Of a stretch of 64,000 bases of DNA, positions 52,389 through 59,740 are shown piece after piece. The stretch is from Halobaculum sp. XH14 (lineage in GTDB: Archaea; Halobacteriota; Halobacteria; Halobacteriales; Haloferacaceae): assembly GCF_032116555.1 (NCBI RefSeq), contig NZ_CP134949.1, positions 3,224,001 through 3,288,000 on the forward strand. Reading direction: 5' to 3'. The notes below the pieces were generated by a model. It had not been told where the DNA came from, made no database searches, and saw nothing but the letters and a program-made list of their open reading frames with translations. A program made the translations under genes and the position numbers. Every line of letters begins with the position of its first letter. Within the stretch, counting starts at the first letter, position 1.

Positions 52389-52462
52389 CCCGCGATGTAC
52401 CCGAGAGGTCGATGAACGGGGTGTGGACAAAGGTTTTGAGCGTCCGCCGCCACCTCCGGGAC

Positions 52463-53089
52463 ATGGTGGAGGATTCCCCGCTTTCCGTCGATTCCCCCGG
52501 CCAGGGGGAGAGCCTCCTCATCGCCGGCCCTCCGATGACGGGGAAGTACGACCTGCTGTTCCGACTGCTCGGGTCGTCGATCGATCAAGGGATCGTCATC
52601 TCGACGGGCGACACCGCCGAGGACGTCCGCGCGGACTTCGCCGAGATCGGCGACCTCGACCCGGCAGCCGTCGGCGTCGTGGACTGCGTCTCCAAGCAGC
52701 GCGGCGTGAACACGCAGCCGGCCGACCGCACGCGGTACGTCTCCTCGCCCAAGAACGTCACCGAGATCGGGATGAAGTTCACCGACCTCTTCGAGGAGTA
52801 CCGGGAGTACGAGCCGCCGGTCGGCGTCGGCATCCACTCGCTCTCGGAGCTGCTGATGTATCTCGACCCCGAGGACGTCTACCAGTTCGTCCGCGTGCTC
52901 ACCAAACAGGCCGAGAGCGAGGGATGGTCGACCGTCGCGGTCCTCGGCTCGACGATGCACGACGAACAGACGCTCCACACGATGTACGAGCCGTTCGACA
53001 CGGTCGTCAACACGCGCGAGAACGACGGCTCCCGCGAGCTTCGCGTCCGGGACCGCTCGCGGGCCGCGACCGCCTGGACGACGTTCTGA
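52463..53089 (+). CDS. Second RecA-superfamily ATPase-like protein (DUF7504/HTR-like)
   Basis: A 208-residue protein starting MVEDSPLSVDSPGQGESLLI. Its P-loop is AGPPMTGKYDLL (G22 to L32) with tyrosine in place of the usual Ser/Thr after the lysine, so nucleotide hydrolysis may be weak or absent. Other segments are IVISTGDTAEDVRADF, VGVVDCVSKQRG and the C-terminal STVAVLGSTMHDEQTLHTMY. A TATA-like AAGGTTTT (52430-52437) lies 26-33 bp upstream, favouring this ATG; GTG 52385 overlapping the previous stop is the alternative. I recall this as an HTR-like family in haloarchaea. Confidence 0.75.
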   Translation: MVEDSPLSVDSPGQGESLLIAGPPMTGKYDLLFRLLGSSIDQGIVISTGDTAEDVRADFAEIGDLDPAAVGVVDCVSKQRGVNTQPADRTRYVSSPKNVTEIGMKFTDLFEEYREYEPPVGVGIHSLSELLMYLDPEDVYQFVRVLTKQAESEGWSTVAVLGSTMHDEQTLHTMYEPFDTVVNTRENDGSRELRVRDRSRAATAWTTF

Positions 53090-53134
53090 CCGCCGCGTCG
53101 CCCGGCGGTTTTCACGATTCGAGCGGCGGGGCGA

Positions 53135-53440
53135 TCAGTCCGCCGTGATCCAGACGAGAAAGCCGACCGCCAGCGTCTCGACCACGTGGACCGCCATCGT
53201 GGCCCGCCACACGACCGGCGGCACGGCAGTCGCGTACCAGGCCGACAGCGTCGGGTCGACCGCATAGTAGTACAGCGAGGTGGCATTCTCCGCGAGCAGT
53301 AACAGCCCGAACAGCACCAGTCCGAGCGGGTGTTTCGTTCGGAAGCGGACGTAGTTCCGCCCCCACACGACACAGAGCCCGGCGAGCAGCACCACGTTCA
53401 GCCCGGCGGCCGCGAGGGCGACGGTCGACCAGCCGCTCAT
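53135..53440 (-). CDS. DUF7521-like membrane protein (intact copy)
   Basis: A 101-residue protein with three membrane helices (GWSTVALAAAGLNVVLLAGL, LGLVLFGLLLLAENATSLYY, VETLAVGFLVWITAD) and the conserved WGRNYVRFRTKHPLG loop. It is the intact paralogue of the stop-interrupted gene at 23732. Members are usually encoded just after a winged-helix regulator; no such gene is found upstream here, where a repeat tract occupies 53441-53777. Confidence 0.75.
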   Translation of the reverse strand: MSGWSTVALAAAGLNVVLLAGLCVVWGRNYVRFRTKHPLGLVLFGLLLLAENATSLYYYAVDPTLSAWYATAVPPVVWRATMAVHVVETLAVGFLVWITAD

Positions 53441-53777
53441 CGGGCCGCTCCCCCCCGCTGTCGCGTCGGCGATCCGGTTCGATCAGGTGTCATGGCTGTG
53501 GTGCTGCCGTCGGCCGGGGTCGTCGGTGGTGTCAGTACGGTCGTCGGATCGGTGCGGTCGGCACGGTCTGCCCGGCCGGGGGGGTCGGCACGGTCTGCAT
53601 GGTCGGCCGATCGGCACGGTCTGACCGGTCCGTGCGGCCGGGACGGTGGAGTTCGCTGGCACGGTTCGATCGACGCCGGAACCCGACGGGTGCGCGGGGA
53701 GTGGCGCGGTGTGAGCCGGCGAGCGTGTCCCGGCGAGGGCCAAAGCGGGAGGCGGGGAACGGTCGCCGACGGGCCCG
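53441..53777. repeat. Low-complexity tract with a repeated TCGGCACGGTCTG motif
   Basis: Between the DUF7521-like and ferritin-like genes there is no supported gene. The 13-mer TCGGCACGGTCTG occurs at 53558, 53585 and 53611 (spacing 27 and 26), with related GGTGCGGTC and GGCACGGTTCG nearby. The tract is Arg/Pro-rich in all frames and probably noncoding. Confidence 0.6.
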
Positions 53778-54511
53778 TTACCCCTCGACGATGAACTGGC
53801 CGGCGACCTCGGTGACCTCGTCCATCATCATCGGCTCGTCCACGCCGTCGGGGAACGGCGAGCTGACGTTCAGCTCGTTCAGGAACGCCGCGTGGCGCGC
53901 CTCGACGCTGTGGATCCCGATGGCGGCCGAGAAGATGGCGTCGTTCGAGACGGTCCCGGCGGCCCCGGCGTAGGCCGCGACGCCGGTGTTCTCCAGCGCC
54001 TTGGCGACCGCGAGGAACTCCGAGGGCGTCTCGTAGCCGAAGTCGTACTCGGCCTCGCCGACGGGCTCGCCGCCCAGGTCCTCGACGGTCGCGGCGATCG
54101 CCTCGACGTGGGCCGCATCGTGTGCGCCCACCGTCTTCAGGTGCTCGGGGACGTCCATGCGGACGGCCTCGCCGAAGTTCGAGAGCACGTCCGCCCCCAT
54201 CAGTTCGTCGTCGGCGAACGTGTCGAGGCCCTCGCGGTAGAACGCGTTCTCCAGGTGTTCGAGCGCGAGCGCGTAGTTGAGGTCGGGACGTCGGGGTTCG
54301 TGGGCACGGGCGTGTCGGTCGGCTCCTCGGTGGGCGCGTCCGTCGGGGTGTCCACCGGCTCGTCGGTCGGGGACGGCGTGTCGGCCTCGCCGCCCGCACA
54401 GCCGGCCAGTCCGACCGCCGCGAGCGTGGCACCCGCGCCGACGACGCGTCGGCGCGTGAGGTCGGTCCGTCCGGTCGTCGTCGCGTCGGGAGTGGTGTCG
54501 TCCGGGGTCAT
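53778..54511 (-). pseudogene. Tat lipoprotein with ferritin-like domain, interrupted by a frameshift
   Basis: The first part, from ATG 54511, encodes a Tat signal (DLTRRRVVGAGATLAAVG) and lipobox LAGCAG with a Pro/Thr/Asp-rich spacer. The rest of the protein is in another frame from about 54285: LNYALALEHLENAFYREGLD, AVRMDVPEHLKTVGAHDAAH and GIHSVEARHAAFLNELN. These carry the paired E and E-x2-H ligands of a ferritin-like di-iron bundle. One missing base in the GGG run at 54285-54287 would join the halves. It may be a recent mutation or a sequencing error; the intact form would be about 240 residues. Confidence 0.8.
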
Positions 54512-54681
54512 GTTCCACTCACGTCGTCGGCGAAGCCACACAAGAGGAATTTCCGAGTTCCGACGGCACTGCGACCGGACTCCGTTCGGGTTGTCACCGA
54601 ACGCCCTCCGAACTCTCTCCAAAATTCGTCCCCACGAGCGTCGCCGACGAACTCGCGCGCACCGACGAGCGCGCCGGCCGG

Positions 54682-55383
54682 TCAGAACTCGGTTCCCTTC
54701 CGGGCCCGCTGGCCCGCGTCGATGGGGTGCTTCTCCTTGCGCACGTTGGTGACGAGGTCGGCGTGATCAAGGAGGTACTCGGGCCGGTTGTGGCTCCCGG
54801 TCATGACGAGTTCGAGGTGGTCGGGCTTCTCCTCGACCAGCGTCACGACCTCCGCCTCGTCGACGAGGCCGTGGTCGGCGGCGTACAGGATCTCGTCGAG
54901 GACGAGCAGATGCACCCCGGCCTCCGGCTCTCCATCCGGGGGAAGCGGCTCGGTCAGGTCGGCGTCGCCGGCCGCCCGCAGGAGCTCCCGGGCGCGCTCG
55001 TAGCCGGCCCGGGCCTCGGTCCGGTGGGAGTCCTCCTCGGAGCCGTCCCGCATCCCGTGCCAGCCGTAGTGGCCGAGGTTCTCGTAGGAGAAGCCGGGCA
55101 TCGCCTCGATGGCGTTGTACTCGCCGCGGACGGCCTCGACGCTGTCGGCGCCGCCCTTCATGAACTGGAGCATGTGGACCCGGTAGCCGTGACCGGCCGC
55201 GCGAAAGCCCATCCCCATGGCGGCGGTCGTCTTGCCTTTGCCGTCGCCCCACCAGGCCTGCGTCAGCCCGAACTCGGGCGGGGCGCCCGGCTCGATGGGA
55301 TGAGCGCCTGGTTTCACGCCGCCGCCTGGTGTGCGTTTGCGAACCTGGTCCGGATCGGTCGGAGCGTCGTTCGTGTCGGTCAT
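54682..55383 (-). CDS. cobA: Cob(I)yrinic acid a,c-diamide adenosyltransferase (CobA/CobO type)
   Basis: Transfers the adenosyl group from ATP to cobalt, completing coenzyme B12 chemistry. The 233-residue protein has a basic N-terminal extension, the P-loop AWWGDGKGKTTAAMG (44-57), QFMKGGADSVEAV, and the substrate-loop region VHLLVLDEILYAADHGLV and ELVMTGSHNRPEYLLDHADL. These are diagnostic of CobO-type adenosyltransferases. Its start overlaps the cbiA stop by four bases, so the three genes cbiE-cbiA-cobA are one operon. Confidence 0.95.
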   Translation of the reverse strand: MTDTNDAPTDPDQVRKRTPGGGVKPGAHPIEPGAPPEFGLTQAWWGDGKGKTTAAMGMGFRAAGHGYRVHMLQFMKGGADSVEAVRGEYNAIEAMPGFSYENLGHYGWHGMRDGSEEDSHRTEARAGYERARELLRAAGDADLTEPLPPDGEPEAGVHLLVLDEILYAADHGLVDEAEVVTLVEEKPDHLELVMTGSHNRPEYLLDHADLVTNVRKEKHPIDAGQRARKGTEF

Positions 55384-56690
55384 GGTTGGTTGTCGAGTGA
55401 GTCGAGGAAGTCGTCGAACGCGCCGCTCTCGGCGTGGACGTGGCTGTACGTTCCGAGGGTCGCGTACTCGGTCACCCCGTCGTGCTCGCCGTCGATGCCG
55501 GTTCCGCGGCGGACGTCGAACGCGAACGAGGCGTCCCGCGCGACGTCGGCGCTGGAGTAGTGGAACTCGTGGCCCCGGATCCGGTCGCCGCGCGCCGCGG
55601 TGAGCGTGTCGGTCGTCGCCTCCAGCGTGACGTGGTCGAGCGCCCGGTACCGGTCGTGCATCGTGACCTCGACCGGGAGCACCCCGGCCATCCCGTGGGT
55701 GTCGCCCCCGGCCGTCGTCAGCGACTCGGCGAGCGCCATCAGGCCGCCGCACTCGCCGTACACCGGCAGGCCCTCGGCCGCCCGGTCGTGCAGCGAGCGG
55801 AGCGCCGGGCTCGCGGCGAGCGCGTCGGCGTGGAGTTCCGGGTAGCCGCCCGGCAGGTAGACGCCGTCGCAGTCGGGAAGCTCCGCGTCGGCCGTCGGGG
55901 CGAACGTCACGACCTCGGCGCGGTCGCGGAGCCGCTCGACCGTCGCTGGGTAGCTGAACCGGAACGCGTCGTCCCGGGCGACCGCGACCCGGCGGCCGGT
56001 CCGGGACGGCGGTTCGCGGGGATCGGGCCGCGGCGGCTCCCGCGCGAGCGCGGCGAGCGCGCCGACGTCGAGGTGGGCGGCGGCGTCCGCCAGCGCGTCC
56101 TCGTCGACCGGATGTTCCGCGCCCATGTGGAGCCCGAGGTGGCGGTCCGGAATCTCCAGCCCCTCGGCCGGGGGGATCCGACCGAAGTACGCCAGCCCGT
56201 CGGGGAGCGCCTCGCGGATCCCCCGCTCGTGTCGCCCGCCGTGGGCCCGCGCCGCGATGATCCCCGCGACGTCGACGTCTCGACCGGTCCGCTCGGCGTA
56301 GGATCGAAAGCCGAGCGCCGTCGCGGCGACGCTCTCCATCCCGGCGCTCGCGTCGACCACGAGCACGACCGGCAGGTCGAGCGCCTCGGCCACCGTCGCC
56401 GTGCTCGACGCGTCGCCGTCGTACAGTCCCATGACGCCCTCGACGAGACACACCTCGCCGTCGCCCCGATAGTAGTTCCGGCGGGTGCCCGCGACGCCCT
56501 CCAGCCAGACGTCCAGCGTCCGGGACGGCCGCCCCGCGATGGCGGCGTGGTGGCTTGGGTCGATGAAGTCCGGCCCGGCCTTGGCGGGCTGGACCGAGTG
56601 GCCCGCGTCCTCGAACGCCCTGATGGCCGCGAGGGTCGCCACGGTCTTGCCGACGCCCGACGCGGTGCCCGCGACGACGAGCCCGTTCAT
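55380..56690 (-). CDS. cbiA: Cobyrinate a,c-diamide synthase (CbiA/CobB)
   Basis: ATP- and glutamine-dependent amidation of the a and c side chains of cobyrinic acid; 436 residues. The N-terminal dethiobiotin-synthetase-like domain has GTASGVGKT (8-16), AKAGPDFIDPSHHA and EGVMGLYDGDASST. The C-terminal glutamine amidotransferase domain has the nucleophile region VYGECGGLMALAES and a catalytic histidine near EYATLGTYSHVHAE. It overlaps cbiE and cobA by four bases each, consistent with translational coupling. Confidence 0.95.
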   Translation of the reverse strand: MNGLVVAGTASGVGKTVATLAAIRAFEDAGHSVQPAKAGPDFIDPSHHAAIAGRPSRTLDVWLEGVAGTRRNYYRGDGEVCLVEGVMGLYDGDASSTATVAEALDLPVVLVVDASAGMESVAATALGFRSYAERTGRDVDVAGIIAARAHGGRHERGIREALPDGLAYFGRIPPAEGLEIPDRHLGLHMGAEHPVDEDALADAAAHLDVGALAALAREPPRPDPREPPSRTGRRVAVARDDAFRFSYPATVERLRDRAEVVTFAPTADAELPDCDGVYLPGGYPELHADALAASPALRSLHDRAAEGLPVYGECGGLMALAESLTTAGGDTHGMAGVLPVEVTMHDRYRALDHVTLEATTDTLTAARGDRIRGHEFHYSSADVARDASFAFDVRRGTGIDGEHDGVTEYATLGTYSHVHAESGAFDDFLDSLDNQP

Positions 56691-57433
56691 CGCCGCCCCC
56701 GCACGACCACGACCGACAGGTCACAGAACGCCGAGTCGCCGTCACCGTCGGCGGTGGAGTCGGTCGCGGCCAGTTCCGCGAGCGTCGTCCGCGTACACGC
56801 CTCGTCCTCGAACGTCAGGCGCTCGTGGACGTGGACCGGGAGCGAGCCGTCGACGCCCCGGCCGACGAGCACGGACGCGATCCGCTCTGGCATGTAATCG
56901 AACGGGCGCGGGAGGAGCAGCAGGTTTCGGTCGCCCGCCTCCCGGACGAGACGGTCGAACGCCCCGTCGAGGTCGCCCCGCGCGTGCAGGGTCACGACGG
57001 TCGAGGACTCGAACGGCGTCCGCGACCTGCTCGCGGCCACCTGGACCGACGAGACGCCGGGTGTCACCCGAACCGGTCGGTCGACCGCCCGTTCGACCTT
57101 CCCGAGGAACGCGTAGCCCGAAACGTTCGGGTCGCCCATGAGCGCGGCCGCGCCGGCCTCCCCGTCCTCGACGCGGTCGGCGAAGGCGGCAAGCCGGTCC
57201 GCCTCGGTGTCGTACGTACACGAGAGGACGTCGGCGTCGGTCAGGTGCCGGACGCGGTCGAGCACGGTCTCGAAGCCGACGAGGACGTCGGCGCTCTCGA
57301 GGATCGATCTCGCCCGGGGATGCAGGTAGGACGGGTTTCCTGGACCGATCCCGAACGCCGAAACCGGGCGCTCGGGCGACTCCTCTTCCGGTTCGGTGGC
57401 GAACTGACGGGGAGCGGGCTCCGGCGCCGTCAT
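56687..57433 (-). CDS. cbiE: Cobalt-precorrin-7 (C5)-methyltransferase (CbiE)
   Basis: SAM-dependent methylation at C5 of the corrin ring precursor. The 248-residue protein has the tetrapyrrole methylase start AFGIGPGNPSYLHPRARSIL, the LMGDPNVSGYAFLGKVERAV segment, VTPGVSSVQVAASRS and the CbiE-type LLLLPRPFDYMPERIASVLV with ERLTFEDEACTRTTLAELA. A 25-residue acidic N-terminal extension precedes it. ATG 57433 (MTAPEPAP) is chosen over GTG 57445. It is the first gene of the operon cbiE-cbiA-cobA. Confidence 0.92.
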   Translation of the reverse strand: MTAPEPAPRQFATEPEEESPERPVSAFGIGPGNPSYLHPRARSILESADVLVGFETVLDRVRHLTDADVLSCTYDTEADRLAAFADRVEDGEAGAAALMGDPNVSGYAFLGKVERAVDRPVRVTPGVSSVQVAASRSRTPFESSTVVTLHARGDLDGAFDRLVREAGDRNLLLLPRPFDYMPERIASVLVGRGVDGSLPVHVHERLTFEDEACTRTTLAELAATDSTADGDGDSAFCDLSVVVVRGRR

Positions 57434-57479
57434 CCGAGCCACCACCCGGCCGTTCGCGGGACCCGCGCCATACGGTTCA

Positions 57480-57503
57480 AATGCGCTTGCATTAGTAAAA
57501 TAA
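57480..57503 (-). promoter_or_regulatory. cbiE promoter with TGCAAGCG box
   Basis: On the minus strand, CTTATTTTACT (TATA-like, 57495-57503) is followed by AATGCAAGCGCATT (57480-57493), an imperfect palindrome containing TGCAAGCG (57484-57491). The cbiE ATG lies 51 bp downstream of the octamer. The same octamer, in the same orientation relative to transcription, sits just after the TATA box of cbtB. Confidence 0.5.
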
Positions 57504-57592
57504 GTATTGCGTTGGTGGACGCGACCGCCGGGCGACTAGCAGCAAGCGAGGCTCTCGGATGCGAGTGTCGCCACCGAGTCGCCGGGGACCGT

Positions 57593-59740
57593 CTATCCCG
57601 CGGGCCGGTTCGGGCGGTCGAACACGTCCCGCACGGTCTCGGAGATTCCGGCCGACTCGAGGTCGTCGAGCCGGTGGTAGCTCGCCCCCATCCGGTCGGC
57701 GATCTCCCCGACGAGCCCCATCCGGACCGGGCCGGTTTCGGTGTCGAAACAGATCGCCGGCACCCGGTCGTCGCCGATCCGCGTCGCCCGCGCCATGGCG
57801 TCCTCGACCGGCGACGCCGACCCCCCGGGGCCGGTCGGTCGGCCGTCGGTGACGAGAACGAGTAGCGGGGCCAGCGCGTCGTTCGTCCGCCGCTCGCGCT
57901 CGACCAGCCGGTGGCCGCGTTCGAGCCCCGCCGCCAGCGGGGTCCGGCCGCCCGTCGGCATGTCGGCCAGTTCGCGCGCCGCACGGCTCACGCTCGCGGT
58001 CGGCGAGAGCAGGGTCTCGGCCCCGTCCTCCCGAAACCCGACCAGGCTCACGGCGTCCCGGTTCTGGTAGGCGTCCTCCAGCAGCGACAGGACCGCCCCC
58101 TTGACCGCCGACATCCGCCGGTAGGCCCCCATCGATCCGCTGGCGTCGACCACGAACACGACGAGGTTCCGGACGCGCCCCAGTCGCTCCTTCTCGCGCA
58201 GGTCTGACGCCCGGAGGGACACGGCCGTCCCCCCGTCGTCGGACGACTGCCGCGCGGCCTGGTGGGGCGCGGCCGCCCGGAGGGTCGCGTCGAGCGCGAC
58301 GTCGCCCGCCTTCCCTCTGGGCCGGCGAGCGCGGTGGTACGCGCCCCGCCCGTCGTCCGCGACCGTCCGCGTCCGGCCGCCCTGTCCGGCGGGGTCGGGG
58401 AGGTCGACCCGCGCGTCCGGCTCCGGGTCCGGGGGCTCGATCCCCCCGGAGATCGGGAACACCTCGTCGCCCGAGGACCCGTCCCCTTCGCCGTCCTCGT
58501 CCGTGCTGCTGCCGCCGGCCGCGTCGGTGTCGTCACCAGCAGCATCCCCGCCAGTGTCGGCGGTCGCCTCGTCATCGTCGGTGCCGTCTCCACCGCCGTC
58601 GTCGGGCCCGGCGGCGTCGTCGCCGCCGTCCGCCCCCCCGTCCGACGCGGAACTCGGGGGGTCGACGTCCGGGAGGTCGTCGGGAGACGGCTTGTCGGGG
58701 GAGTCCGGGGACCGTTCGTCGTCCGACTCGCCGTCGTCGGACGGGTCGGGGCCGCCGGGGGTCCGCGAGGACCGCGACCCCGCGCGGTGCCCGAGCGCGA
58801 GTTCGGCCGCGCGCTCGACGTGCTCGTCCCTGACCGTCCGCGCCCCGTCGAGCGCCGCCAGCGCGGTGGCCGTCCGGTGGGTGACGATGTCGGCCCGCAG
58901 CCCGTCGACGTCGTGGTCGAGACACAGCCCGACGATGCGGTCGAGCTGTTCGTCGCCGAGGGTCACGTCGTCGACGAGCCCCCGCGCCGTCTCGATGCGC
59001 TCGGCGTGGTCAGCCTCCCGCTCCCGCCAGTCCGCGAGCATCCGGTCCGGCTCGGCGTCGTACCGGGTCCGGCGACGGACCACGGCCTTGCGGTCCTCGG
59101 CGTCCATCCCGCGGTCCATGTCCACGGACAGCCCGAACCGGTCGAGCAGTTGCGGGCGCAGTTCGCCCTCCTCCGGGTTCATCGTCCCGACGAGGAGCAC
59201 GTTCGCCGGGTGCTCGACCGAGACCCCTTCCCGCTCGACGCGGTTGGTCCCCGACGCGACGGCGTCGAGGAGCACGTCGATCAGGTGGTCCCCGAGCAGG
59301 TTCACCTCGTCGACGTAGAGGATGCCGCGGTTCGCGCGGGCGAGCAGCCCCGGCTCGAACGAGCGCTCCCCCTCCTTGATCGCGGTCTCGATGTCGATCG
59401 TCCCGAGCACGCGGTCCTCAGTGGCCCCGATCGGCAGGTCGACGAACGGCGTCCGGATCTCCTCGACGAGGTCGGGGCGGTCAGCGAAGTCCCGCCCCGC
59501 GCAGCGCTCGCACTGTAACTCGGGGTCGTCGGGCGAGCAGTTGTACGGGCAGTCGGCCACCGACCGGATCCGGGGGAGCAGGTGCGCCAGGCTGCGCACG
59601 GCCGTCGACTTCGCCGTCCCGCGGGTGCCCGAGATCAACACCCCGCCGACGTCCGGCTGGACGGCGTTACACAGCAGCGCGTCCTTCATGTCCGCCTGCC
59701 CGACGACCGCCGAGAACGGGAAGTACGTCGAGTCGGTCAT
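57593..59740 (-). CDS. Cobaltochelatase-associated ChlI/ChlD-like ATPase (fused AAA+ and VWA)
   Basis: A 715-residue protein combining the two small subunits of chelatases that insert cobalt (with CobN). The AAA+ domain has P-loop GTRGTAKST (38-46), Walker B GILYVDEVNLLGDHL and a sensor GTMNPEEGELRPQ. A Ser/Asp/Gly-rich acidic linker occupies about 335-480. The VWA domain has the MIDAS motif VVDASGSMG and a second acidic site GGRTPLAAGLERG. A cysteine set C64, C68, C77, C80 (CPYNC, CERC) follows the P-loop. Its start overlaps the cobN stop by four bases. Confidence 0.93.
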   Translation of the reverse strand: MTDSTYFPFSAVVGQADMKDALLCNAVQPDVGGVLISGTRGTAKSTAVRSLAHLLPRIRSVADCPYNCSPDDPELQCERCAGRDFADRPDLVEEIRTPFVDLPIGATEDRVLGTIDIETAIKEGERSFEPGLLARANRGILYVDEVNLLGDHLIDVLLDAVASGTNRVEREGVSVEHPANVLLVGTMNPEEGELRPQLLDRFGLSVDMDRGMDAEDRKAVVRRRTRYDAEPDRMLADWREREADHAERIETARGLVDDVTLGDEQLDRIVGLCLDHDVDGLRADIVTHRTATALAALDGARTVRDEHVERAAELALGHRAGSRSSRTPGGPDPSDDGESDDERSPDSPDKPSPDDLPDVDPPSSASDGGADGGDDAAGPDDGGGDGTDDDEATADTGGDAAGDDTDAAGGSSTDEDGEGDGSSGDEVFPISGGIEPPDPEPDARVDLPDPAGQGGRTRTVADDGRGAYHRARRPRGKAGDVALDATLRAAAPHQAARQSSDDGGTAVSLRASDLREKERLGRVRNLVVFVVDASGSMGAYRRMSAVKGAVLSLLEDAYQNRDAVSLVGFREDGAETLLSPTASVSRAARELADMPTGGRTPLAAGLERGHRLVERERRTNDALAPLLVLVTDGRPTGPGGSASPVEDAMARATRIGDDRVPAICFDTETGPVRMGLVGEIADRMGASYHRLDDLESAGISETVRDVFDRPNRPAG

